Below, piece by piece: positions 11,517-25,700 of a DNA stretch of 64,000 bases. The stretch comes from Crotophaga sulcirostris (taxonomy: Eukaryota > Chordata > Aves > Cuculiformes > Crotophagidae): positions 552,685-616,684 of the forward strand of contig VYZB01000296.1 in the NCBI GenBank assembly GCA_013397455.1. Direction: 5' to 3'. A model generated the notes under the pieces. That model did not search any database, was not told the DNA's origin, and saw only the letters and a list, made by a program, of their open reading frames with translations. Numbering within the stretch: the first letter of the stretch is position 1; each line of letters opens with the position of its first letter. A program made the position numbers and the translations under genes.

Positions 11517-14500
11517 AGTTAGGACAAGGCTTCTCTATGGGTCATAAGGAAGGTGTGTTAGTAAGCACTGGTATAGTTCCTCCTGCCTTGGACTGGAGGT
11601 GGTCTAGCTGACCTCCTACCATGTCTCCCACAGCTCTGTATTGCGTAGGTGGAGCTTCTTTGTAGTTTGTCTTTTTTTGTGGGGGGTGTTTGGTTTGAGG
11701 GTTTTTTCTTCTTTTGGACCCTACAGAGTGATGCTTGTGAAAATTCTGAATGGTACCTTAACTCTATATTATATGTATATTAACATATTGTTGTGATGGT
11801 GAAGTAGAGGGTAAATATAAATGTGAGGGAAGAGAGAGACAAAAGGAGAATGAAGAGGAGAACTGAAATGGCTCTCACTGGTAAATGAGGCTCAGTGTTA
11901 TTTGCTACCTGCTGAAGGCAAAAAGGGGAGATGTGTATTTGCAGCTAGGTTAATATTGTCACACTCAAAATCAAAGATAAAACAAAACTGACCTGTAAGT
12001 GTTTCCCTGTGATTTGTTAGTTGTTCTGGTAACCAGCCTGGGGAAGGGCTCACCCCCGTGTGTTTTGCCAGCAGAGAGCAGAGTGCCCACCGTGAGTAAC
12101 CCTGCTTGTTCTCAGGATCTCCCATGTCAGCCTCATTACACAAGGTGTGAGTTACAGGGGCAGAGGCGTAATCTGGGAACGGTTCCAGATCCATCTTTTA
12201 AGCAATGAGGTGCTCCACGCTGACTGCACCGAGTATGTTCCCCTGTGTCCCTGCCAGCAGCCCCAGCAAAGGTCCCCTTCGAGCCGTGCTGCTTGGTAGA
12301 GAGGTCAGGGAGGGAAGCTGCTGCAGGGCTGGCCATTGTCAGCAAGGTAACCCACTCAGCCTCCAATGAGGAGCATCATGCTGGTGCTTGGAAACTTTCT
12401 CAGATGTGAGTTTTTATTGAAGGGATGTTGGTTTATTTTCTAGGGCAGCTTTGCTCAATTCTGAAGTGCCCTCGGTTGCAATTTTTACTCTTGTCCCATT
12501 AATAACTTCCCATTATTTGACTGACAGGATAATTGATGTATAGGGATCCTATTTCTACACTCAGGCTTCTTTAATATTACTAGCTTTTTATTTTGGGGTG
12601 AATCCTTAGCAGCTTGGTTATGTTTCACTTAATGAAGTTTCAGTGTGAGCTGGAGGCAAATGGGGCTGAGACTCCCACCATTGCCTGCATATTAAGTGTT
12701 CACTCTTTCCTGCTAATGTGTGCTAAGAAAGAAGCACTGTGTTTCTCAGCAGAGCTGTGCACAGCCAACCCAACCTCCCATTGTAAACCTTAAGTTTCTC
12801 AGAAATACAAGGAAATTACTCTCCTGATATAATTTTTTCCCCCAAAGTAACATTCAGTTGCTGACTAATATCTGGCTTTGGTTCAGATTGCTTTAGTGGG
12901 AAGTATTAATGCTTTATGGCATCTCGGGGGTATGGTTAATAGCTTTATCAGATAATTACAGTGCTGGAAACAATATGTGATGTGTTTTCTGTCGTGGGAT
13001 TTTGAGATGCACCCTATCTCACAGGGCTCTTAGTATTAATATCTTTTCTTCTCTCATCCATTTCAAACAGCAAAGGATGAGCTGGAACAGATGGTTACAC
13101 GTCGTCCCTGTTGTCCTAGCACAAATCCCAGACCTGCTTGTTCTCCCCCATCACCCTCAGGAAAGCTCTGTGCTGCAGTCTCTAATTGGCTCTCCTCCAA
13201 TGCTTACACCTAGGAGAGGTCGTGCACGCCTCTTCCAAGGACATTTTACAAGGGAAGGGACTGTCTCCTCTGCTTCTCTGAGACAGGAATTCAGAGTGGT
13301 GGATGCCGCGTCTGCACACAGTGAAGGCTTTGGTGCAGTTTCCACTCTTGGTGCTGGGTTAGGGTTCTGAAGTAAAAGGTCAAAGTCCTTTTTGTCTGCA
13401 CACCCATATCCCTGCCGTGAGGATGCTGTGACTGGGGCCCAAGCATTGAAACACGAGGCTTCTGGGCAGCCTCAGGGATGGTGCTTCATTCCTGGCTGGC
13501 AGAGGGAAGGTTGAGTCACAGTTTCTAAATACAATGACAGTTAATATTAACAATAAGCAGGGTTATAAGCAGTAGGGAAGAAAATGAGAGTCTGAGGAGG
13601 AGATGTGGTCTCTTAACCTTTTCGGGCTGGTAACATAATTCATGGTAAGATTAACTAGTCTTCATTAGAGTGCACTGATGAAATTGAGCCTTAAATTAAA
13701 TGTTCAGCTGAAGCATAACCTTCTATTGCAGAAGAGCCTGAGGGCTGCTTGACTTCCCTTACAGGAAGGAGCACGAAGTGGACAGGAACCTTTCACAATC
13801 CTTTACGACCATCCCTTGCTCCCTTTGACCCCTCTGTGGGATTGAGACTGTTGGGGACGTTCTGTGCCCTAAACCCAAGCTTGCAAGGCAGCTTCTTTTA
13901 TGCTGTGCTTTGTGTCATGATCCTTGTTTTGGCCAGATTAAGTGCCTCTCAGAACAGAAAATGATACCAATAGTGTATTTCTGTGCTTTGAAATATAACT
14001 TAATATACTTGCAGAGCAGGGAGATTGATTAAAACTTGTATAAGTTAGATATAAAATTCTCCTCCATCATCAAAAGAAGCAGCATCAAGCTATGACCTCT
14101 CTGGGTCCAGACACTGCAAGTCAGAAGCAGAATTTAAATGTGGCCAGCCTCCTAGTCAGCTTTAATAAAAAAAAAAGATAGAAATAGAAAAAAGAAAAAA
14201 ATACTTGTAATGACTTTCCAAACTCATTGCATGCAGCACTGTGTGTTGCACTCTTGAAACGTGTAGGCAGGAATTGCTTTTTACTGCTTTAGTCTTTCAC
14301 CTCCTGTGCGCCCTGGGACGGGTCCCCTAGTTTGCTGACTGTTGCAGACAGCAGAGCAGGCACACCCAAAGGGATGTACTTCCTTGGTAGCCTTCCATGG
14401 TCTTCTCGATGCCACCTCCAGCCTCCTGAACCTACACAAGTGCACCTTTTCCAAAGAAAGATTTCAATTTTCATCCAGAAATAATGAGAACTTCTCCAGG

Positions 14501-16206
14501 GATTTGATAGGGGCTATGGGGACGTCTGACTTTAAAGCTAGGAACTCCTTTTAGAAATAGTAAATTGCTGGCAACTGAGTATGAACATCATGTGGCATCT
14601 ATGCTGGGAGCCACAAGTGTCAAGTGTTTCTATGCCTGTGCTTGGACATGTCCATTGACACAGAAATGATGAGCCACAGCATCCCATCAGTCTGACTGAA
14701 CTTTAACACCACAGTCTAATTAGGGCATGATCTTTTACAGAGTACAAGATATAAGGCCATCATAGTGTAGACAGTAAATTCATACTAGATGTATAATTTG
14801 TTTTAGTTGAGTCATTTGAGCATGAGGTTTGGAAATCAAGAGTTCTTAGATAATGCCATTTTCACAGCTTGGATCCTTCCTGTTGACTGATCACATATTT
14901 ATCATATATATGTGTGGGACTGTTCTCTCAGTGAATCCCAGCAGCTTTATGATTTTTTTTTTAATTTTTTGCAATCGATCCAACCAGCTTTTAAGTGTTA
15001 ATTTCTACTCTTAATTTTTCCCAAACCATTAATTACATGGTTTTCAAAATCCTCCTGCTCTCCTATAAGCCCATCAGAATGTGGAACACTTGAAGGTGAG
15101 AGTTTTTCTTTCTCTGAGGAATACCTCTGTTTAGATGTGTCCTCCCACAAAAATGTTTTATGAAGTTAAGTGTTTTTATAAAATCAAGGAGATAAATCAA
15201 ATTTAGAATGACAGTGACTACTATGACCTTTCATTAAAAACTGTTGGAAAAATGAAGGGGGGGAAATGATTGAGCTTTTAGTTTTCATTTTTAAGCTCCT
15301 CGAATTGTTTTCTTTGGTGAAGGACAAATTTGAAGTCACACATCATCAGATATTGAATATATTTGCTGCTTATGTAAAAGAGTTACTTTATCCTAGTGAG
15401 ATGGAGGAGATTAAAACAAGCAGGCTGCATTCCTAAATTCAATTGTTTTCCTGGGAGATGCCATGCAGCTTGGCAATAGATTGACACTGTGTCAGATCTG
15501 TTTCTTTAAAATTGCACTCAAACGAGTTGCCCTCTAAATGTGTCCCTGAAAACTGCACTGGCTGATGCGGTACCTAATAAAATTAGTGAATTAAATTTCT
15601 GAGAAAGTATTATCCGAACGCATGAAGCCCTTTCAGACTGTATCATTTGTTTGAACATTAAATTAAGTAATCTCCCTTCCAAAGAGCTCAGAAGAGCGCT
15701 TCAAACGGTCAGCAGTACATCTTCTGCTCCCTCTGGAGGAAAACACATTTACTTTTCCTGTTCTCCACACAACAATTGAACTCTTTGTGAAGGGTGTATC
15801 AACAATAAATTGACAAATCTGGGAGGACACTGTTTACTAAGGTAAAATTAGAGCTGTGTCATAGCTCTTGAAATACATGGCAGCACTTGATGAAAAGGTG
15901 ACAGCTGATGCTTTGAGCTGCTTGATGGAGCCAGCTGGGAAGGGTATTTGATGATGACTTTGAGCAAATGCAGTCAATAGCCAATATATCCTCCTAAAGT
16001 CAGGTACAGACCTTGTTTTACTATTAGTCCTCATTGGTCTGGACACTGCAAAAGAGATGCCATATGTGTGGGTACCAGATAGAGAATAATGGCCACAGGT
16101 TTTTTTTTATCAACTCTAGTACTGAGCTGGCTCAATAGAGGACAGCAAAAATCTCAACCCTCAGACAGCCTGTCAGGGCAAGCCCCAAACGACATTTTAA
16201 TATGTA

Positions 16207-16225
16207 AACCGTTATGTAACCGTTA
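16207..16225 (-). promoter_or_regulatory. Two MYB-type motifs one helical turn apart
   Basis: AACCGTTA occurs at 16207-16214 and again at 16218-16225. On the minus strand both read TAACGGTT, which fits the vertebrate MYB consensus (C/T)AAC(G/T)G. The sites start 11 bases apart, so both would face the same side of the helix. Only the motifs are seen; binding is inference, and short motifs recur by chance. Confidence 0.3.
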
Positions 16226-19152
16226 TTAGAAAAAAATAATAAAATGATAAGCCTCCTTAAAAAGCTCTTTCCTTCTGCCCTGTCTTCTAGCATGAAGATC
16301 ATATGTAAATCTCAGTTTAAGCAGTAGCTAAAAATATGCTTCTGGCAGTAGGGTTGGCATGGCAAAGCCTGGAAACGGACTTAAATCTTTGGAAATATAA
16401 AGGTGCACTTTTCTCTTGTTGTGGTTAAAACATGGATATCACTGTTTGGTTGCTTGATTAAACTTTCTAAACCCAAGAAAGTATAAAACAGGTTGTATTT
16501 TAGTTATGTGCCGCTGTGCACATCAAAACATGAAGTATTAAAAAATATAAATGAGGAAATGCTGGCAAAGAATAGATAGTAGTCAACTGCAATAGGACTG
16601 AGATGTCCTAATTTGGGGCATTGCTGTTTGTGTGTGAATGATTTCTGATGGTAATAATAAGAAGGTCAAAGTATCTCAGAACAGGCACTTTGACGTGCTT
16701 CTCCAGCTTGGGAAGTCTTTTTACTTTTTATCCTTTTCCCCTTTCATTACTATCTTTGCTGAAAAGCTTGACTAGGTTTTGGGTTTTCAAGGCTGGAAAA
16801 CATAGGAAGAGCATAATGTAATTTAATTTTTGCACATGAGAGATCTGTCCTGCTTAAGTAGCCTGTTAGGGATGCAATTTATTTTATTTATACCAAAACA
16901 TCTGGTAATTGATGAGTATGGAGCTAGTTATATGCTCTTAAGAATGTATATCTAAAGGGATCTTGAAAGGAGCTTTTTTTTTTTTCTGAAAACACTGCCA
17001 ATTAGCTTTGGTATCAGCAAATGAATGACAACCTGCGGAATGTTGTGTCTGAGGCAGATCTGACTATGCTTTAAAGAAATGCAAAGAGACAGTAATTAAA
17101 ATTGATTGCAAAAAGTAGAACTTGCTTGATGTGGTGCTGTCAATGAAAGCAAAACCTTATGAGTCAACGATGGCTTTTGATAGTATTTACATCGACTGTA
17201 GCAGGAATGGAGAACGGGCTTGTTGTTCAGTGATTGACTGTCACCAGCTCACAGAAACAAGGGATTGTTTCTACAATATTCTACTACAACATAATCTAAA
17301 ATACATCTTTATTGCTGAAAACAAATTTTTCTGTTTTTACACTTGAACTGAGAGGAGCTGCAATTTTGGCTAATGTAAACTGCTGAACTCGGCGACACCC
17401 TACTGGAGAGGTGCATTTCCTTCCTGATAGGAGAGGGCACAGGCAGTTGGGGCTTTTGACCGAGCGTCCTGAAAGTCCACTGAAGTTTTCAAGCCTCTAG
17501 TGACTTCAAAGGATGCCTTTAGGTTTCTGGCAGGCTCTAGTTGAGAATTTTGTAGCTGTTAGAGAATTTCCTTCGCAAAAGCACAGCCACCAAGTGCTGA
17601 GCAGGTAGAGTATTCCCTCAGCACACACATAATTCCCTTAGATATAAAGAGGGTTGTGCATGCATGTTTTAAAAATACCATTACTCTTAATTGCTTTTAA
17701 AAGTATTTTATTTTGTTAATTAAAATGAAAAATTTCCTGTAGTAGTACCATGTACAAATGTTTTCATGCACCTGTTTTGAGCTTTCCTTTAAATGAATGT
17801 TAGCAAAACCCACACCTTCTGACGGAAAATGTTTAGTATTTGCAAGAGCAAAACCCAAAAAAGTCTATGTAATTGAAAATAGATTACTATTGTTCTAGTG
17901 AAAATGATTCAGACTTGAGAAGCTCTGTTACAAACTGAGGGAGTCTGCTTGTAGGCAGGTTTGTGTATTTTAACTACTTAAATAATTTGGAAAGCCTGTA
18001 GTCCAAATGGCTTACTAAGTTTATCGTAATGACACAGAGGTACTTTATTCCATATTACTGATGTTTCTTCCTGTGAAAAGTCAGTTCTCTCTTAGCAAAA
18101 TGCCTTTTCTGTTCTGCTGGGCAATTTAAAACTAGAAGTTGACAGGACATGCTAATGAAATAAAGCAACAAACGTTTTATGACAAATGCAAAATACAGTA
18201 TTTGTTTGATAAGATTATATTTTTGGAAAATTTTGCTTGGTAAGCCTAATTTGTGTCAATTCAACATTGGCTTGAACATCTAGTTCTAATTTATTGAAAG
18301 CACCAGAAAGACTATAACCATTTGTTTAGCACAAAGTGTTCAATCCATAAGAATGAACTTCATGAAATTTAATTTTCAAGCAAGGCAGCAAAAACCCCCG
18401 TGTCATTTCTCCTTCTGAACAAAGGGGGAAGCAAAGTGTGTTTTGAAAGCACTGGGCCCGCACTAGCAGCGACCTTGCCAATATCATTCATGTGAAGAGG
18501 ACTGTGCAGGAGCTTGGGAGAGACTCACTATTGATTTCTTATGCAGAACATCAGAGATTCAGTTTTATACAGAAAAACTTGGTTCGGCTGCGCTGGCATT
18601 ACTGCTTTTTCCAATAGGGGAAGATTTAGAGATTAGGCATGCTCTAACTACTCTACATGTGGTTGAAACTACAACCTTAGACAATGAAAACACTTCATTT
18701 AATATAAGGTAAACAGAGTTTTGTAGCTGTTCTCTAAAACATAAAAATGGTTTGACAGACTTTCATATGTTGCTCATTTTTATTAGTGTTATGGCTATTT
18801 TTAGTGCAACCACTCTGATACTCTGACCCATTTCTTGGCCACTCTTGCAGAGGCTTTTTGGGAAATGACAAGGTAACGGTGATGCCCTGAATGTCCTTCA
18901 GGCCAGTATTTAAGCCTCAACCAGTTTTTGCAGTGCTGCCATTCTTGGAGTTGTTTGAGATGGGATGAGATTGGGAGGGGACTTTCCTACTATTTATTTA
19001 ACACTGTAGCTATTTTGAATTCATGTCTTTACACCTGAGTGAGGCTGAAGTTCAGCAAACGAGTACATCAGACACTTCAAATATATACTTGATTCCACAT
19101 GTTGTTTTTGCAAACCTCCCTTCTGCGAAGGGCAGGAATAAGGTAGAGTTAG

Positions 19153-19735
19153 AGTCATAGAATCTTAGAATCACACGGTTGGAAAAGACTTCTGAAATCA
19201 TGAGTCCAACCATACCTGCCCACTCACTAAACCAGATCCCTGAGGAACTCACCTACCCACCTTTTAAACCCCTCCAGGGATGGGGACTCCACCACCTCCC
19301 TGGGCAGCCTCTGCCAGGGCCTGAGAACCCTTTTGGTGAGGAAATTTTTCCTGATGTCCGATCTGAACCTGCCCTGGTGCAAGTTGTGTCCGTTTCCCCT
19401 CATCCCATGCCCTGTCCCTTGGGAGAGCAGCCCAGCCCCACCTCAGCACAGGCTCCTTGCAGGCAGGTGCAGACAGTGCTGGGCTCTCCCCTCAGCCTCC
19501 TCCTCCCCAGGCTGAACACCCCCAGGCCCCTCAGCCGCTCCCACAGCCCCTGCTCTCCAGCCCCTTCCCCAGCTCCGCCCCCTTCTCTGGACGCGCTCCA
19601 GCCCCTCCGTGGCCTGCTGGGAGTGAGGGGCCCAGAGCTGAGCCCAGGCCGCGCCGTGTGGCCTCGCTAGTGCTGACTACAGGGGCACCATCAATTTCTT
19701 CTTGAGGAGCCTCCAGCCCTCTTGGGCTCCTTTGT
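19153..19735 (-). mobile_element. CR1 LINE 3' end, about 550 bp
   Basis: Read on the plus strand it opens with AGTCATAGAATCTTAGAATC, then GGTTGGAAAAGACTTCTGAA and GAGTCCAACC, which is the reverse complement of the avian CR1 3' end. It continues through the typical CR1 landmarks on the opposite strand, such as GGGGACTCCACCACCTCCCT, GCCAGGGCCTGAGAACCCTT and GAGGAAATTTTTCCTGATG, into a GC-rich part ending around CTGACTACAGGGGCACCATC. CR1 copies are usually 5'-truncated, as here. The right boundary is uncertain: clear similarity ends near 19702 and the last 30 bases may be flank. The 163-codon plus-strand open frame inside (19179-19670) is antisense to the element and is not a gene. Confidence 0.9.
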
Positions 19736-22700
19736 CGTTTAGAACTGCCTCCCGTTAGTTAATTCTATTACTTCATTAATTTATTTTGATGGCTTCAGGA
19801 CAATAGAGTTCCAGGGCTGGAGGCATGTTCTGAGCAGGAGACCTGTGTTACAGGTGTTCATCATAGCTGCCTCTGTCAGGGATCCTGCTGTAGATCACAA
19901 GACTTCCCCATGGGGCACTGATGTACTCTTGGAGCGTCTTGTCCTGACAACAAGATATCCAGTGTGACTTGGAATGTATTTGCGGTCTAAAGTCCTGGCT
20001 TCTGCTGTGCATAAAACAGGGCGTTACTTCAGAGTAACTTTTAATTCTTTACTGTTCGGCCTGAAATCCTGAAAACTACAGATTCCTGTGGACTTTTGTG
20101 GTTGGCATATTTTAGGGTGCCTCTGTGGTTATTTGGTTCTCATAATCTCATATGAGGGCACAACAGGAGAAAAAGCAGTGGTTCGGTCTTAGCAGGATCT
20201 GTAAATTTGTTTTTTATGTTATTGTTTCTGTAGTGCCAGGTTCAATGCAGCTAATGGATCACTTCTGTTTCTATTGATTGCCACTTCAAACAAAGCAGCA
20301 ATAATTGGAGCTGGTAGAGGCTGCCTGATATTTCTAGCTTGCTCTACAGAAAGTACTTGGTTGTATCGAACGCTGTTTTGTGGTATCATTTGGCAAATGT
20401 GGACTTTTGATGATAATCCCCAACAAATAACTTTAGTCCATGTATAAATTGCAGTCTGTAGGAAAGAATACATCTTTTAAGGCTGTAACTTTAATCCAAT
20501 GTTCCCACTTCAAAGGAACAAAACTAGTGCAGAAGGAGTGGCCAACTAATAATAGGTAGCAGTTGCATCTTACAAAGAGCTTGCAGACCTTTACACTCTC
20601 AAGGCAAGGATGGACTTGCTGGCTGTAATGTATTTTTTCTTTTTTAATTTCTGTTTAAATCTAGCTCCATTTTTTTTAACATCTCTTGGTTATGTTTTGG
20701 TCACAGTATATTTTTCAATATTAAAAGTGATGGTTTAGAGAGCTCAGTTACAAAATTTGGTTGATATGCAAATAAAATTTGAATGCATTCCTTGCAGTAA
20801 TTTCTTGAAGTAATTTGTTCAGTAATGGTGTAGAAAGCAGAGTTACTGTTTTCTGGCCTGTAACACTTACAGAACTTGTATGGGCTATGCTATAGCTATA
20901 TAAAAACATAGGTATACCTATCACCTGAAATCCTGCAGCCTGGAACTCTGTGGTATCCTTGCACCAAAATGCAAACAGAGGGTCATCATTTTGTTAAGCA
21001 AAAAATACCTGCCCTTCTTGCTCTACAATTCGTCCATTCTGGTTTTGTTATTTATTTTCACTATCCATTACGCCAAACTTTGAGCAAAGATGAAAGTTAA
21101 TAATTATCCTGAGTGAGCATTTAAAACCTGGTCTTCTTTACTGTTAGTACCAGTTACAGCCTCTGCCTGTGTTTGGGTGCCAAGGTGTGCATGTCCCTGG
21201 AGGTCTCGTTCTCCCTTTTTTAAGGAGTTTTGTGGAGTCATTGTTTTTAGGGTTGTTAATCTTTATGGGTAAAATAATACATTGGAGATAATAGCAAGGA
21301 GATGATGGTAACATCAGACCCCTAGTTTCTGCTCACTGTGTCATTTATATTTATGATGCTGCACGCTGACCTGCTGAAGTTGTAACTGCTACATTAAAAT
21401 GATTGAATTCCAAATATCGCAGCTTTATTATGTTTGCCATTGTGGTTTGTTTTTGAGGGGAATATGTAATGAGCCTTAGTGAAAACCAGAAGCAATCATC
21501 TCTCCCATGGCCTTGGCTCTTGTATTACATTTCAGAAAAAAATGGTAGTTGGCAGTCAGAGATCATTAGCATCATTTTTGGGGGATTGGAAATCCTGCAA
21601 ACATTTTTTTCCTTTGCCCTCTGACTTGCATAAACTTTGGGTTTTTTTTCTTTATGCAAACACTTAGCTAATGATCTAATCAGAGTAACTGTAGACTAAC
21701 CTGACTGCTAATTAAGCATGGTTAACAAGGTACTGGTTTTACTGAGTGCTGTCCTTTGTGTTTTCTATCACTGTCTTATTGGATATAACACAAAGCTGCT
21801 GCTTCTTCAGTTTTGCAAGATTTTTCAAAGTTGCTTATGATGGCACTCTTAAAACTGATTAACACCACAGCTATCTGGGATCACCAGCTGTGATGCTGAC
21901 TCATCAGATTTAGGGGCAAACCATCCTGTGTGAGTCTTCTAGCTTTGCAGAAGACTGATGGCCGTGAGGCTAGATGATTTTTTTTTTAGGTTTAAAAAAC
22001 ATATTGCTTGCATCAGCAGGGTTATATCTAATTAAAAATAAGAGTTTCTTGGAATTATGATTTTTAAACTCAGAGTTAGTGACTTGTGTTTAAATTGAGC
22101 CATCTGACTTTGCACTGCAACAGATGAGGAGCTGATGGTGATGCTGCATCATTAACAAGTACTGAGTAGCAGTGATTCCTTAAACTGTGTCTGTCTTTCC
22201 TCAGCAGGAAAAGTGTACATCAAAACCATTTTTGTCTCCAACTGCTGCAAAATTTGATATGAGTGGCATGTTCTGTTGAAGAGACACAACCTGAAATATC
22301 AGCAGCGATGCAAGGCTTGGAATTATACTGTCTCACAAAGTCATGTGGAAAGATCTAAAACCCCTGTATGTTATTAAGCAATACTTCTGATGTTATGGCT
22401 TTTGGGTATTGGTTCTATTTATTTCTTGAACAATTTTTGTAGTGTTTTTTTTTTTTTTCCCTAAAGTAAGTGTAAGGGGAATAGTTCTCAATTTTATATG
22501 GTGAAAGCTCAACAAACCCCATAAAAATTCTCAAAAAAAGAGGAAAATCCATATGGGATATTTACAGTCAATTATTTTTCCGATTCTTCCTTTCTTCAAC
22601 TCACAAGTTTTATGGGAGCTTCAGCTTTACCCATTTTACACTCCAGCAAGCTTTGCAAATAAATACTGATGGTTAGGGAGAGTTACTGATCTATTCTTAA

Positions 22701-25700
22701 GTCCAGCTTGATAGTAGCTGTAATGGTCTGGCTGTCTGTAGCACACTGATCTATGTTAGATTAGAAGCTTATTTCTTGTAAGCTGCTCATTTATACACCT
22801 TTTAAACATCCAGTTATGAAATAGCTTAAACTTTAACAGGTATAAAAATAAAAGTTGGCTGTATTTATCAAGCTTGCATTTATTCTTCAAAAAATGGAGC
22901 ATATGCTCAGTGGAACAACAGAGAGTTGCAACTGCAGAGTCATGAAACACAGACCAGACACAACTCACAAGAGACTCCTTCAGGTATGTGTTGCTTATTA
23001 AATTCCTGCATGACAGGGAAAAGAGCCTTCTCATCTTCTGCCAAAAAGTTCTAGCTATTATGCAGGCTTCGCACAGGAACTGTGGGGTTTTTATGTACAT
23101 GTGCTCTGTCCTTACTGGCAAGCATAAATCACCATCTTTTGCTATTTGGGAATCTCTTTTCCCATTACATCACTGTGGTCTTTGGGTTAATTAGCAGGTA
23201 GTGTTCAGCCTTGGCATTTTGACCTGAAATTGTGTAGCTCTAAATAACATATATAAATGTTTTCTGATTAGCATAATTCATAGCAGCACCTGAATATCTG
23301 CATTAAAGCATGCTATGTTTTATTACGGAGATTAAGGAAAACAATTGTGGACAAGTGTGGTAAAGTAAGGATTAATATGTTTCTGTCTTTACTTGATTAA
23401 TGATATCGCTTCTAGTATATAAAATAGCTTTTTTTGCACAGATTCTGCACACTTCTGTTTTTCAGGATATCTTTATTGTGGTAAAACAATATGTAAAACA
23501 GCCATCAAAATGCAACTCTGCTGCAGTTCTGAATCCCTGAACAAAAGTGTCCATATAATTGCATTTGAATTTTGTTGCATTATGGATTTTTTTTTATGTA
23601 TTCTCATAAAAGTAGCTTAAATTGTTGGCAACTTAGACAGCATGGTACTAACAAAAGAGCCTAAAGTTATAGCTCTGGATTCTGGAGCTCAAACAATGTC
23701 TCTTTGGCCATAAAGTGTCGTGTGGTAGTTGTCAATATATTTCTACCCTGATATCTGCCCAAGAGCTGTTAGGACATATGTTGAACTCATGATCCCTCTT
23801 CGTTTTCTGTGTGCTTTTTGTTGACTTTGGTAGATGAAGACTCTGCCATGGGAGTGCATCTGTGGCAGGGGTGGAAATCTGCATTTTGAACCACAGCTGA
23901 GAGTTTTTGCCAGCTTTAAATGAAACTTACTGCACACTTCTCTGTGTTTGTACACTGAGGACACAGGAGCATTCGTAGCAGTCTGAAACACCCAGCACTC
24001 AGCGTGAAGCAGCGTTACTTCTGGCTGTCAGACATTGTGATATTGGAAATGATGAACTTCCAGATCAACACAGATGTGCAGAGATAAGAGCCCAGATTCC
24101 TGGAAATGACATGGCTATCGCCACTTGTGCATGGAATTGAGGAGGGAACTTGTAACCTGCAGTAATAGACTTGGTTTTCATCTCCTTTTCTGTGTAAGGA
24201 AGTAAACCCAGAACGCGTTGTCAATATCTCAACCCCTTTTTATGATGTTTGTGAAGATGTACAAAGGATGTATCCGATCTTCAGTTGATGGAGCATTTTA
24301 ATTGCCAATTGCCTTTTATACAGGTGTGACTTAGTTGTTCTGAACCACACAGTTCAGCTGAAACTACAGCTTTGTGTTTCTAAAAAGCTCACTTCAAAGA
24401 CTGTTCTACACAGCTTCATGTAAAAGGTAACTTCTCTAACTGATGCTCTGTAGCAAAAAAAAAAAAAGATGATGCATCCGTTTGTCAGATGTCACCTAAT
24501 CATTATGAATAAGAATCAGAAAGAGAATTATGTTCAGCATCTGGGATTATTTTATACAATGTGGCGCTGTGCATTATTTCCATTGTTCAGGGTCTACCCT
24601 GTTGCTAATAAAGTGCAGTTTCCAATACCTGCAGTAACCTTCCCCTTCTGACGCTGGGGAAGCAGTGCCTGCTGCTTGGCCATCAATCCTGAAACAAGCC
24701 AGAGGGTTATCCAGTGCCACACTTCTGTCATTTCTGTCACTCCTCCACCAGTTTCGTACACAGCACTGGGCTAATCCATTCTGGAGCAGGATGCTGCATC
24801 CTTGATGTGTGGTGCTCTGGGCAGCTCTGCCAGCTGGGTAAGTTTGGAGCAGCACTGCCAAATGTCTTAATGCCTCTGCATTATTGGGATATATTTTGAG
24901 TTGCAGATGGCTCTGCAAAAAATTAATCTCTTGAGCAAAAAGTGCCTGTGGTTGCTGTCTGCTGGAATCTCTTTGGAAAACCTCAGCCATTTGTGAGGAT
25001 GCTACTTTTAAAAAACACATTGTTTTTCCTGTTAAAATGGTGACAATCATTGATGTAAAATATCTAACAGACCAAACCCTCTTGTGTGATCACGCTTTTG
25101 AGGAAGTTTTTCTTTGTTTGTTTTTTTATTAAGAAGTAGTATTTCTCCTATCATTGTTTGAAAATCCCTGCTATTTTTCCAGCCTTTGACAAACTGTATT
25201 TTGAACCTGTGGAAAAAAAGACGCTGTTTGTAAGAGGTGGAACAGGGAAAGGGGTAGGACACGTTCTGGCAGCTCTGACAAGGAGGTTTGGAGCTTGTGC
25301 CAGGATGTGGAGATCAAAAGACCCCTGAGCATGTCTGGCTTAAAGCAGTGGGAAAGGAGCTAGGTGATGCATCTGCAAAAGGGAGAAGTCTGAGATGGTC
25401 AGACAGCACAGGAAACATTAATGGGCAAAATGAGCAGAAAAAAATCTTTCCCCAGTAGAACTTAAAAGCTGTGACTAGAGATGGAGGATTTCTGTAACTT
25501 ATTGTTAGTTTTCTTCTGACAAAATAACTGCAGATGTGCCCCTTGTGGGAAGCTATCACTACTTTCAGACCTTTATATCAGAGATCCAGACTTGCAGCCT
25601 CATTAATAACCCTTTATTGAATTTCTTTCTTTTTGTTTGCAGGGGTTTGGTTTTGGTCTGCTTGTTTTTGTTCAAGAAATGATGGAGAAATTCTACACAG

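Larger units (their letters stand above)
8767..19152. other. Long non-coding stretch, mostly unique sequence
   Basis: About 10 kb without a recognisable gene or interspersed repeat. Visible small structures are the tandem repeat at 11480-11516, an A-rich purine tract at about 14165-14205, and the paired MYB-type motif at 16207-16225. GC-richer patches occur at about 12040-12360 and 13100-13370, where open frames of 60-122 codons are produced by composition. The density of unique sequence fits an avian gene desert or giant intron. Confidence 0.55.

Noticed and set aside
14644..14653. GGACATGTCC, a perfect p53 half-site
   Set aside because: No second half-site lies within the required spacing; single half-sites are common.
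19179..19670. 163-codon plus-strand open frame, Pro/Ser-rich
   Set aside because: It lies entirely inside the CR1 copy on the opposite strand; the frame comes from GC-rich CR1 sequence.
22205..22280. Good acceptor (TGTCTTTCCTCAG) followed by 24 open codons and TGA
   Set aside because: Too short to distinguish from a chance pseudo-exon; no partner exon found.
23284..23304. TAGCAGCACCTGAATATCTG, similar to the miR-15/16 mature sequence
   Set aside because: Only partial identity, and no complementary arm for a precursor hairpin is visible in the flanks.
24574..25050. 158-codon minus-strand open frame
   Set aside because: GC-richer patch, no recognised domain, overlapping open frame on the other strand; consistent with chance.
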